The notes: generated by a model from the letters alone, not told the origin. A DNA stretch of 64,000 bases from an uncultured Bacteroidales bacterium (GCA_947303335.1 CAMYYB010000002.1:1-64000), one strand, 5' to 3'; shown: positions 7,386 to 17,400, numbered from the stretch's first letter. Made by a program: numbers and translations.

Positions 7386-8570
7386 TTATTTCACCACAAT
7401 CCTTTGGGACTCGCTATTGCCATTCAGATCGTAAACCTTCAGCATATAAACACCCGTCCGCAGGTTATCCACCTTGAAGGTTCCCTCTTCACTCTCCATC
7501 ACTTTCTGTCCCGTAAGGCTATAAAGCTCAGCCTTTTGGAAGTTTACAATATCTATAGTAAGCCGATCCGAAACAGGGTTGGGATAAACGTTGAAACCAG
7601 CTTGAGAGTCCTCATTCAGACCCGTAACATCAAGATAAGTCATTTCCACTATGCAACCATCATACACTATCTGGTCAAGGTTAAACCCATAGGCCATTTC
7701 AATTTGTCCATCATAAGGAGCATACTGACCGTTTGCCATTCTATGCATGGATTCGCCAAGCACAGCATTGCCATCCTCATAGACATACTCCATACGGTAT
7801 TGAGGGTCTCCATAGGGACCAAAATACACAGACATGGAAACATATACTCCATCTTGATAATCATACACCAAATTCTCCATATAATCCCACATGCTATTGT
7901 TAATCCATCCTTCAATAGTTATCTCCAAAATGTTTCCATCAAAATCAAGATCATAGACATATCTGGATAGGTTTTGCCAAGCACCACCCTGCATATACTG
8001 AATTATCAATTCAATAGTACTGTCATCAAATGTGTAAGTATACAACTCATCAGAAGACCAAGTAGAACCATTCCACTTCCAATAGAGAATTGTTATCACA
8101 TCATCCTGATAATCATACACCTTCTTTGTTTCATTCACCCAGTCACTCCCGTCCCATGTTTGATAAACAGCCTCTTTTATCAAAGCGTCTTCATAAGAAT
8201 AACTGATATAATAGGAATTCTCCCAATCAGAACCATCCCACGACTGACCCAATTCTTCAATCACTTCTAAGTCAAAACCATATTCATAGGTCACTTTTCC
8301 ACCTTTTTGCCAGTTTTCCCCATCGTACCTTTCCATCAATTCTTCATTGAGACAAAACTCATCCTCGTCATAAATGTAAGTGTAACGCGACTTATCACCG
8401 TTAGTATTCGCAACAACAGCTTGATAAGGTCGCAGGTCGCCGTTATGACGTATACCAAAATAACTCATCACTTGTTTATCCATTTTTTGATGGATAGCTT
8501 TGTTTTGGGCCAAGCCCACATTCCCGAAAGCCATCACGAGGACGGCCAAAGTAAAGATAGCTTTTTTCAT
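7386..8570 (-). CDS. secreted repeat protein with T9SS sorting domain
   Basis: This 394-residue protein has a signal peptide (MKKAIFTLAVLVMAFGNVGLAQ). From about residue 75 to 275 it has about six imperfect repeats of some 30 residues. The repeats are built around a W-x-G-S-x-W turn and an alternating Tyr/aromatic strand (WDGSDWENSYYISYSYED, WDGSDWVNETKKVYDYQDD, WNGSTWSSDELYTYTFDD). The last 70 residues are a type A T9SS C-terminal domain (VYPNPVSDRLTID ... LTGQKVMES ... LRTGVYMLKV ... QRIVVK). It is therefore exported through the Por secretion system and is surface-bound or released. It is the last gene of the M1 aminopeptidase operon. The repeats suggest a beta-rich binding surface; the ligand is unknown. 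Confidence 0.85.
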   Translation of the reverse strand: MKKAIFTLAVLVMAFGNVGLAQNKAIHQKMDKQVMSYFGIRHNGDLRPYQAVVANTNGDKSRYTYIYDEDEFCLNEELMERYDGENWQKGGKVTYEYGFDLEVIEELGQSWDGSDWENSYYISYSYEDALIKEAVYQTWDGSDWVNETKKVYDYQDDVITILYWKWNGSTWSSDELYTYTFDDSTIELIIQYMQGGAWQNLSRYVYDLDFDGNILEITIEGWINNSMWDYMENLVYDYQDGVYVSMSVYFGPYGDPQYRMEYVYEDGNAVLGESMHRMANGQYAPYDGQIEMAYGFNLDQIVYDGCIVEMTYLDVTGLNEDSQAGFNVYPNPVSDRLTIDIVNFQKAELYSLTGQKVMESEEGTFKVDNLRTGVYMLKVYDLNGNSESQRIVVK

Positions 8571-8589
8571 ATTGGTTAGTTTATAATGT

Positions 8590-9129
8590 TTAGTCTTTAA
8601 TCATATCAAAATAATAATTGGTGGCTTGTATCAGGGCTGTATCCACAAAGGACGAATCGGGGGCCAAGGGATATTGAAGCTCGTATTTGCAGAACGAGGC
8701 GAATCCGTGTACACGGATATTTTGCGCTTCATTCTGATACACATAACCTGTCAGGTTATAGGCTTTGAAACGGGTGCGTCCACCTCTAATCATATAGCCG
8801 CTCGACATGTGAAGCATAAAGTCATTCGAGATTTTCGAAGGCTTACCGACCCATTCACGCGAAAAGTTCTCATCCGGACAGTTAATCTTGAACTTAATAG
8901 TTTGGTCGCTGAGTTTCGTAATGTTGATTTCGGCATCAGTGCAAATGTGGCAATACTGATTCTCCGTAAGCTGGTCAAAAGAGCTCTCGATATTGGAATA
9001 AGTATAAGAGCCAGCGATGTCGTCTACGGAATATCCATAGCGATAATTCCATTCTTTCTTCTTCTCGCAGCCCGAAAAGATTACAACGAAGAGCAGAAGC
9101 AATGTTGCCAAAGTGATGTTTTTCTTCAT
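8590..9129 (-). CDS. lipoprotein of the M1 aminopeptidase operon
   Basis: This 179-residue protein has a clear lipoprotein signal (MKKNITLATLLLLFVVIFSGC, cysteine at 21). The mature part has four further cysteines near the middle (YCHIC, INCP, SFCKY), which may form disulfides. Its strand-rich pattern ends in an acidic helix. I do not recognise the family. It starts 8 bases after the peptidase stop and ends 19 bases before the repeat protein start, so it is in the same operon and probably acts at the cell surface with them. Confidence 0.7.
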   Translation of the reverse strand: MKKNITLATLLLLFVVIFSGCEKKKEWNYRYGYSVDDIAGSYTYSNIESSFDQLTENQYCHICTDAEINITKLSDQTIKFKINCPDENFSREWVGKPSKISNDFMLHMSSGYMIRGGRTRFKAYNLTGYVYQNEAQNIRVHGFASFCKYELQYPLAPDSSFVDTALIQATNYYFDMIKD

Positions 9130-9137
9130 GTCTTGTT

Positions 9138-11435
9138 TTATTTAATGATGATTGTTTTCGTTTCTATTACTGTTCCATCAAGGTTCTTTCGCGTAAGGAA
9201 ATAAGTGCCTGATGTAAGCCCTTCGATAGAGAGAACCAAACCATCTGCTTGAGTGTAGCTCTTGGTTTTCACGACTTTTCCTCCGAGGTCGCTCAGCGTC
9301 ACAGTTCCGTCCGACTCAGTGTTCCAGTTCAGATTCACCTTGTTTCTCGCGGGATTGGGGAAAACCTGCATAGTTGGTTTGACTTCCTCGTATTCCTCAG
9401 CGCCGAGGGCTTCCTTATCCCAAACAGCCAATACGTATTCGCCTGACTGGAAATCATCGACGATAAAACGTCCTTGTTTCCAGTTGCTGCCCGAATAGAG
9501 TGTGTGAGGGATTTCGTGCCAGACTTCCGAAGCGTCCTTGCGATAGAGCAAGGTGGCTGAATCGTTTTGAGTTTGGATAATGTCGCCATCGTTGCTCTTA
9601 GAGTAATCAAACCAGCCTTCTGCTTTAGCCTCACCGAAGTCGCAGCGGTTGATGGTCCAGAAGTGCTTGGTTGAGAGGGTGAGGCAAGGGACAAGCGGGT
9701 CATTATAGGGTCCAACGAGATGATTCTCCACACTTATGAAAATGGAATCGGTAAGGAGAGTGGGCTTAGCATTAAAGTAGGCGAAACCTTGTTGCGAAGT
9801 ACTCTTCATCATGAGGTTCTTCTGCGTCTTACCATCAAGCCAGTTGTTATTGTAGTCACCGATGATACCGACAGGTTCAAAATCAAGGGTGAGGGTCGTA
9901 TTGTCTTGCAAGCCGTTCCAACTCACCTTTTCAGTCACCAATTGGAACTCAGGACCTATGAAAGTGACATCATAGACATTGTCCTGACCAATGTGAGAGT
10001 CGCCAATATGCTGGTAACGCAGCTGGAGGGTCACCTCATACTGGTTGCCATTGGGCACAACCGATTCGATGACGGCATACAAGTGAGGCATACCGCTGGA
10101 ATAAACGTAAGTATCAAAAAAACCGTGCATATCAATTCCAGAGTATTGGCTCAGTGCCTCACACAACTGCTCGGATGTTGCGGTCTGATAAGCGTATTGG
10201 TCAAAATACTGACGCAGAGCGGAAAGGAAGTTTTCGCGACCCATATAATTCATCATCGTGTTGACGATGACGGCACCGCGATCGTAGACGGCATTGCCAT
10301 CATAGGTCATGTCTAAAGGAATATTGTTGAGTGGCATCCAGTTGCCAGGATTCTTGCACCATCCAGTGATAGCATTGACCTTCGTTGAAATGGTGTTTTG
10401 GAAGGTAGCTTCTCCGTAAACGCCTGCCTCATAGAATGCGCCCCAAAACTGGGCAAAGCCCTCGTTGAGCCACATATCGCCCGCTTCAGCACAAGTCACC
10501 AGATTGCCCGACCACATGTGCGACAATTCGTGGGCTAGATATTCCTCATTAGCCGTGTTGCCACTGATGACACTGGTAGCCAAAGCAATGTTGTCAGTGT
10601 GCTCCATACAGCCCTTACTCGTGCTGATATAGCCGATACGGTTGAAAGGATAAGGACCAAGGTTCTCTTCCAAAAAAGCTACGATTTCGTGGATATTCAC
10701 AAAGGTAGCAGGCACACTGCCACTCAAGTTCGGTGTGGTATAGACCTCAATCGGGATGTCGCGCTCAATGCCGTGATACACGTCTTCCCACAGCACAAAA
10801 TCGCCAACAACGAAGGAGATATGATAGGTGGAAATCTCCTGAGGAGTGTTCCAATACCAGGTAGTAGTACCATCGCCGTTGTCGAAGGTGTTGATCAGGT
10901 TGCCGCCACAAATAGCTTTCTTGTCGTTGGTAACGGTGAGATAAAGATCATAAGTAGCCTTGTCTGTAAAGTTGTCGACACAAGGGAACCAAGTCTTACC
11001 GAGATTGTGAGGTTGGCTTTCGAAGCCCACGCCGAGATTGTAGACGTAATTGGCTCCCCACCATTCAACGCCGCCCCAGGTCTCGCTGAAAGTGTTGCCG
11101 CCGTAACGCACATCGAGGACAGCACTCTCTCCAGCTGCTATAGGCTCATCGAAGTTGATGGTCAAGAAGTCACCCTCTTGGCTGAAGCTTTCCACATTGT
11201 AGTAGTCGCAAGCCGCATCGGTGACGGTGAGAGTCTTCAGCTCAAGCACAATTGTAGAAGTACTCGCAGTAGCTGTAAAGTTGATGAAAGTCTCCCCTTG
11301 CAGCGTCCTGTTCGCGAAATCGAAATCCCAAATATGAATCTCATAATGCGCCACGTCGATGTTCTCGCCTGCGGTTTGGGCTTTGGCGAATGGCACCAAA
11401 AGGGCTAATGATAATAATAGGAATAGTTTTTTCAT
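9138..11435 (-). CDS. M1-family metallo-aminopeptidase with T9SS tail
   Basis: This 765-residue secreted zinc peptidase has a signal peptide (MKKLFLLLSLALLVPFAKAQ). An M1 N-terminal beta domain follows, then the catalytic domain with HELSH at 302-306 and the third zinc ligand Glu 325, the HEXXH-x18-E pattern of M1. The substrate-recognition GxMEN loop reads GCMEH, a variant in which Asn is replaced. A T9SS type A sorting domain is at the C terminus (about 690-765, VFPNPARNKVNLNW ... LTSGTYFLTRK). It should trim peptides outside the cell for uptake. The start overlaps the upstream lipoprotein stop by 4 bases, a sign of translational coupling. Confidence 0.93.
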   Translation of the reverse strand: MKKLFLLLSLALLVPFAKAQTAGENIDVAHYEIHIWDFDFANRTLQGETFINFTATASTSTIVLELKTLTVTDAACDYYNVESFSQEGDFLTINFDEPIAAGESAVLDVRYGGNTFSETWGGVEWWGANYVYNLGVGFESQPHNLGKTWFPCVDNFTDKATYDLYLTVTNDKKAICGGNLINTFDNGDGTTTWYWNTPQEISTYHISFVVGDFVLWEDVYHGIERDIPIEVYTTPNLSGSVPATFVNIHEIVAFLEENLGPYPFNRIGYISTSKGCMEHTDNIALATSVISGNTANEEYLAHELSHMWSGNLVTCAEAGDMWLNEGFAQFWGAFYEAGVYGEATFQNTISTKVNAITGWCKNPGNWMPLNNIPLDMTYDGNAVYDRGAVIVNTMMNYMGRENFLSALRQYFDQYAYQTATSEQLCEALSQYSGIDMHGFFDTYVYSSGMPHLYAVIESVVPNGNQYEVTLQLRYQHIGDSHIGQDNVYDVTFIGPEFQLVTEKVSWNGLQDNTTLTLDFEPVGIIGDYNNNWLDGKTQKNLMMKSTSQQGFAYFNAKPTLLTDSIFISVENHLVGPYNDPLVPCLTLSTKHFWTINRCDFGEAKAEGWFDYSKSNDGDIIQTQNDSATLLYRKDASEVWHEIPHTLYSGSNWKQGRFIVDDFQSGEYVLAVWDKEALGAEEYEEVKPTMQVFPNPARNKVNLNWNTESDGTVTLSDLGGKVVKTKSYTQADGLVLSIEGLTSGTYFLTRKNLDGTVIETKTIIIK

Positions 11436-11995
11436 TGTATTATCGGATTAGTAATAATCGGTTCAGTTTGTATCACATTGCTTTCATGCAGCGCACGGTC
11501 AATGATGTGGACTTCGAACTTGATGGTGTCGTTTGGCGAAAAGGGGTTTTGCACCGTCAACTTGTAGTCTATCGTCCCACTGATGGCTTTAGGCTCTTCC
11601 ATATCACGCAGACGACGGAAACGGGCGTTAAAGGTCACCGTGTCGTAAAGCACCAGCGTATCGTCTGGAGACGTAGGAACGTGGGGACTCAGCAGAGGGG
11701 TTTTGACGAACACCCCATTTTCCAATCTCAGATAATCGACCACCATATTATAATAGTGTGGGTCGTGGAAGCCAAAAGGATAGAGTGTGTCGCCATCGTC
11801 CAAACCCAGGTCGCCGTCGCCATCAGTATACGAGAAAGAGACGACCCCTTCGCCAGTGAAGGTGCTGTCAGCATTGAATAGATAGGTGAAGCCTGAGTAT
11901 TCGATGTGTGGCTCGATGGGATATTCCACTGGCTTTTGGCAGGCAACAGCCAAAAAGAGTAACAGAATCAATACTATCCAATTCCAAGTTTTCAT
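11432..11995 (-). CDS. lipoprotein, first gene of the M1 operon
   Basis: This 187-residue lipoprotein (MKTWNWIVLILLLFLAVAC, lipobox AVAC) has a beta-rich mature part. The stretch SFSYTDGDGDLGLDDGDTLYPF looks like a calcium-binding Asp loop or an Ig-like fold entry. From memory it resembles a Bacteroidetes family of uncharacterised lipoproteins with a 'GDGDLG' motif. The gene leads the four-gene operon and overlaps the peptidase gene by 4 bases. Function unknown; an outer-membrane location is inferred from the signal. Confidence 0.72.
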   Translation of the reverse strand: MKTWNWIVLILLLFLAVACQKPVEYPIEPHIEYSGFTYLFNADSTFTGEGVVSFSYTDGDGDLGLDDGDTLYPFGFHDPHYYNMVVDYLRLENGVFVKTPLLSPHVPTSPDDTLVLYDTVTFNARFRRLRDMEEPKAISGTIDYKLTVQNPFSPNDTIKFEVHIIDRALHESNVIQTEPIITNPIIQ

Positions 11996-12125
11996 TCCTC
12001 ACATTTGAGGCTGTAAAAATACAAATTTTCATGGAATCTATAGCTGTTTTTCGGCTACACAGAAAAAGGATTATTCTTATCCCTGATTTTCAGACTATTA
12101 ACAGTTTTTGTTCAAAAAAATATCG

Positions 12126-12174
12126 TGGAAAAGTGTGGAAAAGTGTTGACATATCCACAAAAAACCTATCTTTG
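12126..12174 (+). promoter_or_regulatory. zeta kinase promoter with 10-bp direct repeat
   Basis: TGGAAAAGTG occurs twice in direct succession (12126-12135, 12136-12145). TTGAC follows, and then, after about 18 bases, the -7 box TATCTTTG (12167-12174) followed by CAACC. The repeat abuts the -33 region and could be an operator. Nearby TGTGGAAAA and ATATCCACA also resemble DnaA boxes, which may be chance. Confidence 0.5.
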
Positions 12175-12228
12175 CAACCTGTTTTGGCACGAAATTAGCC
12201 AATACAAAGACGAGCAGATTACTATTTG

Positions 12229-12822
12229 ATGCCGAATCTATATATCATATCAGGCTGCAACGGAGCAGGAAAAACCACCGCCTCACTGACGGTGTTGCCC
12301 GAGACCCTACAATGCAGAGAGTTCGTCAACTGTGACGAAATCGCCAAAGGTCTCTCTCCGCTCAACCCCGACGGCGCCAAGGTCGCCGCAGGCCGTTTGA
12401 TGTTGACGTGTATCAAGAAACACATCGCTGATAAAGTAGATTTCGCCATCGAAACCACCTTGGCTGCCAAATCCTATCACTCACTCATACTTAAGGCACG
12501 CGAACAAGGCTATAAAACCAGCCTGGTCTATTTCTGGTTGCAAAGCCCAGAACTGGCCATCAAGCGTGTGGCTGAACGTGTGAAGCACGGCGGTCATCAT
12601 GTGGACGACAGTATCATCCGTAGGCGTTACCGCGCGGGCATCAAGAACCTTTTCAATCTCTACTGCCCCATTGTCGATTACTTCCTGTTCATCGATAACA
12701 GCATCATGCCCTCCGAGGTCATCGCCGAAGGTAATATCAAATCTATCAAGTTTTATAACGAAGAAAAATTCAAAAAGATCAGACAATATGACAACAGTAA
12801 CAGTGAATGCCAAGAAGAATGA
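12229..12822 (+). CDS. zeta-toxin-family kinase
   Basis: This 197-residue P-loop protein has Walker A GCNGAGKTT at residues 9-17. NCDEIAKGL follows (the Asp position used for substrate binding in zeta toxins), then ETTLAAKSY and an Arg-rich LID-like stretch (RVAERVKHGGHHVDDSIIRRRY). This layout is that of the zeta/AAA_33 family. True zeta toxins phosphorylate UDP-N-acetylglucosamine and are held by an epsilon antitoxin. Many chromosomal homologues lack epsilon and have an unknown substrate. No epsilon-like gene lies upstream; a 66-residue ORF overlaps its 3' end. The start is the ATG at 12229; a TTG at 12226 would add one residue. Confidence 0.85.
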   Translation: MPNLYIISGCNGAGKTTASLTVLPETLQCREFVNCDEIAKGLSPLNPDGAKVAAGRLMLTCIKKHIADKVDFAIETTLAAKSYHSLILKAREQGYKTSLVYFWLQSPELAIKRVAERVKHGGHHVDDSIIRRRYRAGIKNLFNLYCPIVDYFLFIDNSIMPSEVIAEGNIKSIKFYNEEKFKKIRQYDNSNSECQEE

Positions 12823-12988
12823 GGTATCATCCTTCACCAAGAAACTCATGGGAGGTCTCGACCTTTCAATGCAGCGACTGCTTACGATGCGTTGCCGCCA
12901 CAATGGTACCTTCTGCTTCTGTGATGCCAACGGTAATATCTACACAGTGAAGGCCAAAGAAGTCAGAGCCATGATGGAGCAGGAATAA
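12788..12988 (+). CDS. small protein overlapping the zeta kinase gene
   Basis: This 66-residue protein begins MTTVTVNAKKNEVSSFTKKL and ends VKAKEVRAMMEQE. It has two cysteine pairs near the middle (MRCRH, FCFCDANGNIY) and a basic start. Its ATG lies 35 bases inside the kinase gene in another frame, so the two are translationally linked. It has no signal peptide or membrane segment. I do not recognise the family. By position it may be a partner or antidote of the kinase, but only gene order supports that. Confidence 0.6.
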   Translation: MTTVTVNAKKNEVSSFTKKLMGGLDLSMQRLLTMRCRHNGTFCFCDANGNIYTVKAKEVRAMMEQE

Positions 12989-13004
12989 GATTCCAACGTC
13001 ACAT

Positions 13005-13053
13005 AAAAAAAAGACCACAATTCGCAGAGCCCCTGCAGATTGTGGTCTTTTTT
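13005..13053. terminator. bidirectional intrinsic terminator
   Basis: A run of A, then AAAGACCACAAT (13010-13021), a GC-rich loop, ATTGTGGTCTTT (13039-13050) and a run of T. The 12-bp stem with A and T tracts on both sides separates the rightward small ORF from the leftward efflux operon. Confidence 0.9.
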
Positions 13054-13064
13054 ATGGCGTTGCC

Positions 13065-14420
13065 TCACTTCCCAAACCCGCCCAAAGCGGTATAAAGATT
13101 GATGAAGGCCTGAATCATCTCATAGCGATTCTCCACTTGCGCGAGTTGTGCCGAGAGCAAGGATTCCTGCGCGGTGAGAACCTCCAAATAGGTGGTCGAA
13201 CCGTGGTTCATCAATTCGGTTGTTGCGCTATAGGCCTCCTGAAGGGCGTTCACCCGGATATCTATGTGTCCCGCCTTCTCCTCTGCTGTTTCGCAAGCTT
13301 TTTTATGTTTATACACCTCATTACCAGCATTGTATAGCGTATTGGCGAACTCCATTCTTGCCTTCTCCTGTTCGGCCTTGGCGTTTCGGAGTTGCGCCTT
13401 GAGTTGTCCACCTTGGAAGATAGGCTGCGCTAACGAACCTACTGCCTCTGAGATGAGGCCAAGCGCGTTGAAAGTGCCCGCGTAGCCAATCAAACCGTCG
13501 ATACTCAGCGAGGGATAGAAGCTCTGACGGGCCTGCTGGGCACCGTAATAGGCTATCTCCACGTTGCGTTCGGCCATGCGCACATCGGGACGGGCATCGA
13601 GCAAACGGACAGGTAAGCCGATGTGAATCTGCTCAGGCATCTCAAACGCATCGAAAGTGGAACGCTCAATGTGGTGGGGTGCTTCAGCAAGCAGCAGGCA
13701 GAGTGCCGCCTCAGTGCTGACGATACTATTGCGCAAACCAACAATTTCGGCACGCAGATTCTCCAATGAAGCCAGCATCTCGTACACAGCAGGGCTGTTG
13801 TAGGTACCCGCCTGATATAATGCTTGCGTGGTTTCGTATGATGCCACATACAGCTTTTCGGTCTCTTCCGAAATCTTCAGCTGACGGTCGAGCATCACCA
13901 AATTGTAGTAATAATTGGCGACATTGGCGGCCAAGTCGACTTGCACGGCCTGACGGTAATCCTCGTCGTAGGCAAGCTTGGCCTTCGCCGAGCGAATCTT
14001 GCTACGGGTCTGACCGAAAATGCCTAATTGCCAACTAGCCCTCACCGGAAGCTGAACATTGTAGCTACCGGCTCCACCTTGATAATAATAAGCGGCATTC
14101 GGAGTAAACGCCAGCGTGGGAGCATAGCCCCATTTGGCCGACTTCACCTCGTTTTGCGCCTGCTCGATGGTGAGTTGTGCAGTGCGCAAATCGATGTTGT
14201 TTACCAAAGCCGTCTCAATAAGCTGCTGGAGCAAAGGGTCTTTGAAAACATCGCGCCAGCTGAGGCTACCAATCGACAACGTGTCTTGTTCGTCAACGAC
14301 ATCGCCCATAATATTCTCTCGGACAGCAGCTTCCGACTCATATTTCTTATAGAGGTTACAGCCCGGCAACAGCAGCAGGCCTGCAAACAACAAAACTATA
14401 TATCTTTTCATAGTGCTCAT
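13065..14420 (-). CDS. TolC-like outer-membrane efflux lipoprotein
   Basis: This 451-residue outer-membrane channel is of the NodT/OprM type. It has a lipoprotein signal (MKRYIVLLFAGLLLLPGC), which starts three residues inside the longest reading; starts at 14411 and 14420 are both possible. The two OEP repeats are long amphipathic helices rich in Ala, Gln and Glu (DLRTAQLTIEQAQNEVKSAKW; AERNVEIAYYGAQQARQSFYPSLSIDG). The LPVRLLDARPDVRMAE stretch is the usual signature of this family. It is the third gene of an operon with the RND pump and the adaptor, and forms the exit duct of the tripartite system. A bidirectional terminator follows. Confidence 0.93.
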   Translation of the reverse strand: MSTMKRYIVLLFAGLLLLPGCNLYKKYESEAAVRENIMGDVVDEQDTLSIGSLSWRDVFKDPLLQQLIETALVNNIDLRTAQLTIEQAQNEVKSAKWGYAPTLAFTPNAAYYYQGGAGSYNVQLPVRASWQLGIFGQTRSKIRSAKAKLAYDEDYRQAVQVDLAANVANYYYNLVMLDRQLKISEETEKLYVASYETTQALYQAGTYNSPAVYEMLASLENLRAEIVGLRNSIVSTEAALCLLLAEAPHHIERSTFDAFEMPEQIHIGLPVRLLDARPDVRMAERNVEIAYYGAQQARQSFYPSLSIDGLIGYAGTFNALGLISEAVGSLAQPIFQGGQLKAQLRNAKAEQEKARMEFANTLYNAGNEVYKHKKACETAEEKAGHIDIRVNALQEAYSATTELMNHGSTTYLEVLTAQESLLSAQLAQVENRYEMIQAFINLYTALGGFGK

Positions 14421-14428
14421 TCTTTCAT

Positions 14429-17400
14429 TTATTCTACTACTACTTCTACTTCATCAGGTTTATCCGGAGTCAGACGCTCGTGAATGTTCTGGAACACGAT
14501 GTACAATGCCGGAGTGACAAACAGGATAGCGATAATAGCCACCGTCATACCGCCCACCACGGCGATGGACAGTGACTTGTTGCCCACTGCACCTGCACCG
14601 GTTCCGACAATCAGCGGGATCATACCGATAATCATGGTCAACACGGTCATCAGGATGGGACGCAGACGGTCTTGGCAAGCACCGACAGCAGCATCGTAAA
14701 TTGACAGGCCCTCCTTGCGTTTCTGCACGGCAAACTCGGTGATCAAAATGGCTGTCTTAGCCGCCAAGCCCATCAACATGATGACACCCACCTGCACATA
14801 GACGTTGACACCCACACCCATCAGCATCTCCAAGGGACGAACAGCCAAGTAAGCACCGAAGATACCGAAAGGGATGGACAGCAACACCGCAAAGGGGATA
14901 AACACCGAATTATATAACACGGCAAGGATGAGGTAAATCAACAAGACCGCGATGGCATAGATGATCACGGTGGCGTTTGAGCCAGCGTTGGCAGCCTCTT
15001 CACGTGCCATACCGCCATATTCATAGCTGTAGCCATCAGGGAACACCTCGGCCATCACCTCATCCACGGCGGTACGCACATGCGATGAGGTATATCCCGG
15101 GGCGGGAAGCACGTTGAGGCCGTAGCAAGTAAACAGGTTGAAACGGCGTTCCATGGCGGAACCCAAGGTTGGAGTGAGGGTAACCAGCTCCGACACGGGT
15201 GTCATCTCGTCGCCCGCCTGCACATAGATGTTGTTGAGGGTGCTCGGCTCCATACGATATTCATCGCCAGCCTCCATAAGCACTTGGTAAACCTTACCAT
15301 ATTTGGTATAGTTGCCGATATAAGTTCCAGCGAGGTTGGTGCCGATGGTCTCGACGACGGTCTTGGGCGAGACACCCTTGCTCATGCAAGCCGCCACATC
15401 AACGGTGAGCGTGTATTTCGGAAAGTTGGCCGAATAGGATGCTATAGCCATCATAACTTCCGGACGTTCATTCAGTTTCTGCGTGAACTCGTTCGCATAG
15501 TTGATGAACGTCTCATCATCGTCACTCGAGCTGTTCTGTAGGTTCAACTCGATGGCCGACCCTGAGCCGTAGCCGGGAATCTGGGGCATCTGGAATGCCG
15601 TGACATCAGCCTCCGGCATATTCTCCATTGCCCACAAAGCGATTTGGGTCTGCACATTGGCAATGCTGTAGAATTCGCGCTCGCTCCAATTCTTCAGACG
15701 CACCATCAAGGTGCCGTAGTTGGTGCCGGCACCACCATTCATGATGGAGAAGCCCGACACGCCGCTCATCAACTCAACATCGTCTATGGTATTGATGTAG
15801 TTTTCAAGCTTAGCGACAGCCGACTCCGTTTCGTTCAAATAGGTGCCAGGCGCGGTTTGCACGTCGACAAAGAAGAAGCCTTGGTCTTCCTGGGGGACGA
15901 GTTCCGACTGTGCGGTCTTCATCAGCCACACCATACCTATGCTGAAAATCACCAGAAGAATCCAAGAGATCGCAGGGCGCTTGATGAATTTGCCCACACC
16001 TTTCATATACTTGCTTAAGATGGCGTTGAAAGCCACATCGTAGGCTTGCTTGACGTAATAACTGAGGTTTTTCCGCTCTTTCTCGCCTTCTTTTTTGGGC
16101 TTGAACATCAACGCGCAAAGGGCTGGGCAGATGGTCAAGGCCGAAAGGGTGGAGAGACAGACCGAACCCGACATGATGAAACCGAACTGCTTGAAAAAGG
16201 TGCCTTGCGTGCCGCCCATGAAGGTCACGGGGATGAACACGGCGACAAACACCAAAGTGGTTGAAATGGCGGCTGCCGTCACCTCATGAAGTGCCTCGGT
16301 GGTGGCGGCGGCGGCAGTGTATTTGCCTGTCTCCATCTTCGTCATCACCGCCTCGACGACGACAATGGCATCGTCGACGACGGTGCCGATGGCCAACACC
16401 AAGGCAAATAGCGTGATGAGGTTGAGCGAATAGCCCAAGGCCCACACAAAGGCGAAGGTGCCCACCAACGACACGATGATGGAAACCGAAGGAATCAAAG
16501 TCGCCTTGAAATCCTGCAGGAACAGATACACGATGAGGATAACGAGGATGATGGCAACGATGAGGGTCTCGACGACATTGTGGATAGAGGCGTAAAGGAA
16601 ATCATCGGAGGTCTCCATCTGCCTGAATTCCAAACCGGCAGGCAACGACTTGGAGATATCCTTGATCACCTTGTTGATTTCGGCGTTGACCTCTGTGGCG
16701 TTGGCACCTGGTGCCTGATTGACGATAAACATCACGCCAGGGTGTCCGTCCACCCTCGAACGGTAGGAATACGACTTGGTACCCAACTCCACATCGGCCA
16801 CATCCCCCAAGCGCACAAACTCACCTTCGGAGGTAGCACGCACAATGATTTGCTCAAACTCGCTCATTTCTTCGAGTTGTCCCTTGAACTCGATGTCAAT
16901 CTTATTTACCGTACTCTCAATGCTTCCCACAGGCGACACAAGGTGTTGCTCCAGAATGGCGTTCGCGATTTCTTCTCTGGTGATGCCGTAGGAGGCCATC
17001 ACATCAGGCTTAATCCAGATACGCACACCGTAGGTATCGCCAAGGAGCGTGGTGCTGCCTACGCCGGTGATACGGCTGATACGCGGCATCACATTGATGT
17101 CCAAGTAGTTTCCAATAAACTTCTGGTCAAACCTATCGTCGGTACTCTCCAACGACTGGATTTGCAGGATAGAGTTGACGCTCTTTTGTACGGTAATACC
17201 ATTCTGAACCACCGCAGCAGGCAGCAAACCCTGGGCCTGGCTCACACGGTTTTGCACGTTCACGGTGGCTTGGTCGGCATCGGTGCCTTGCTTGAAATAC
17301 ACGTTGATTTGAGCACTACCGTTGGAGTAGGCCGTCGAGGAGATATACATCATGTCCTCCACGCCATTCACCTGCTGCTCAATGGGCATGATGACCGATT

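Noticed and set aside
12121-12180. Replication origin
   Set aside because: Three DnaA-box-like sites stand close together, but two are one base off, there is no AT-rich unwinding stretch of usual form and no origin gene (dnaA, dnaN, gyrB) nearby.
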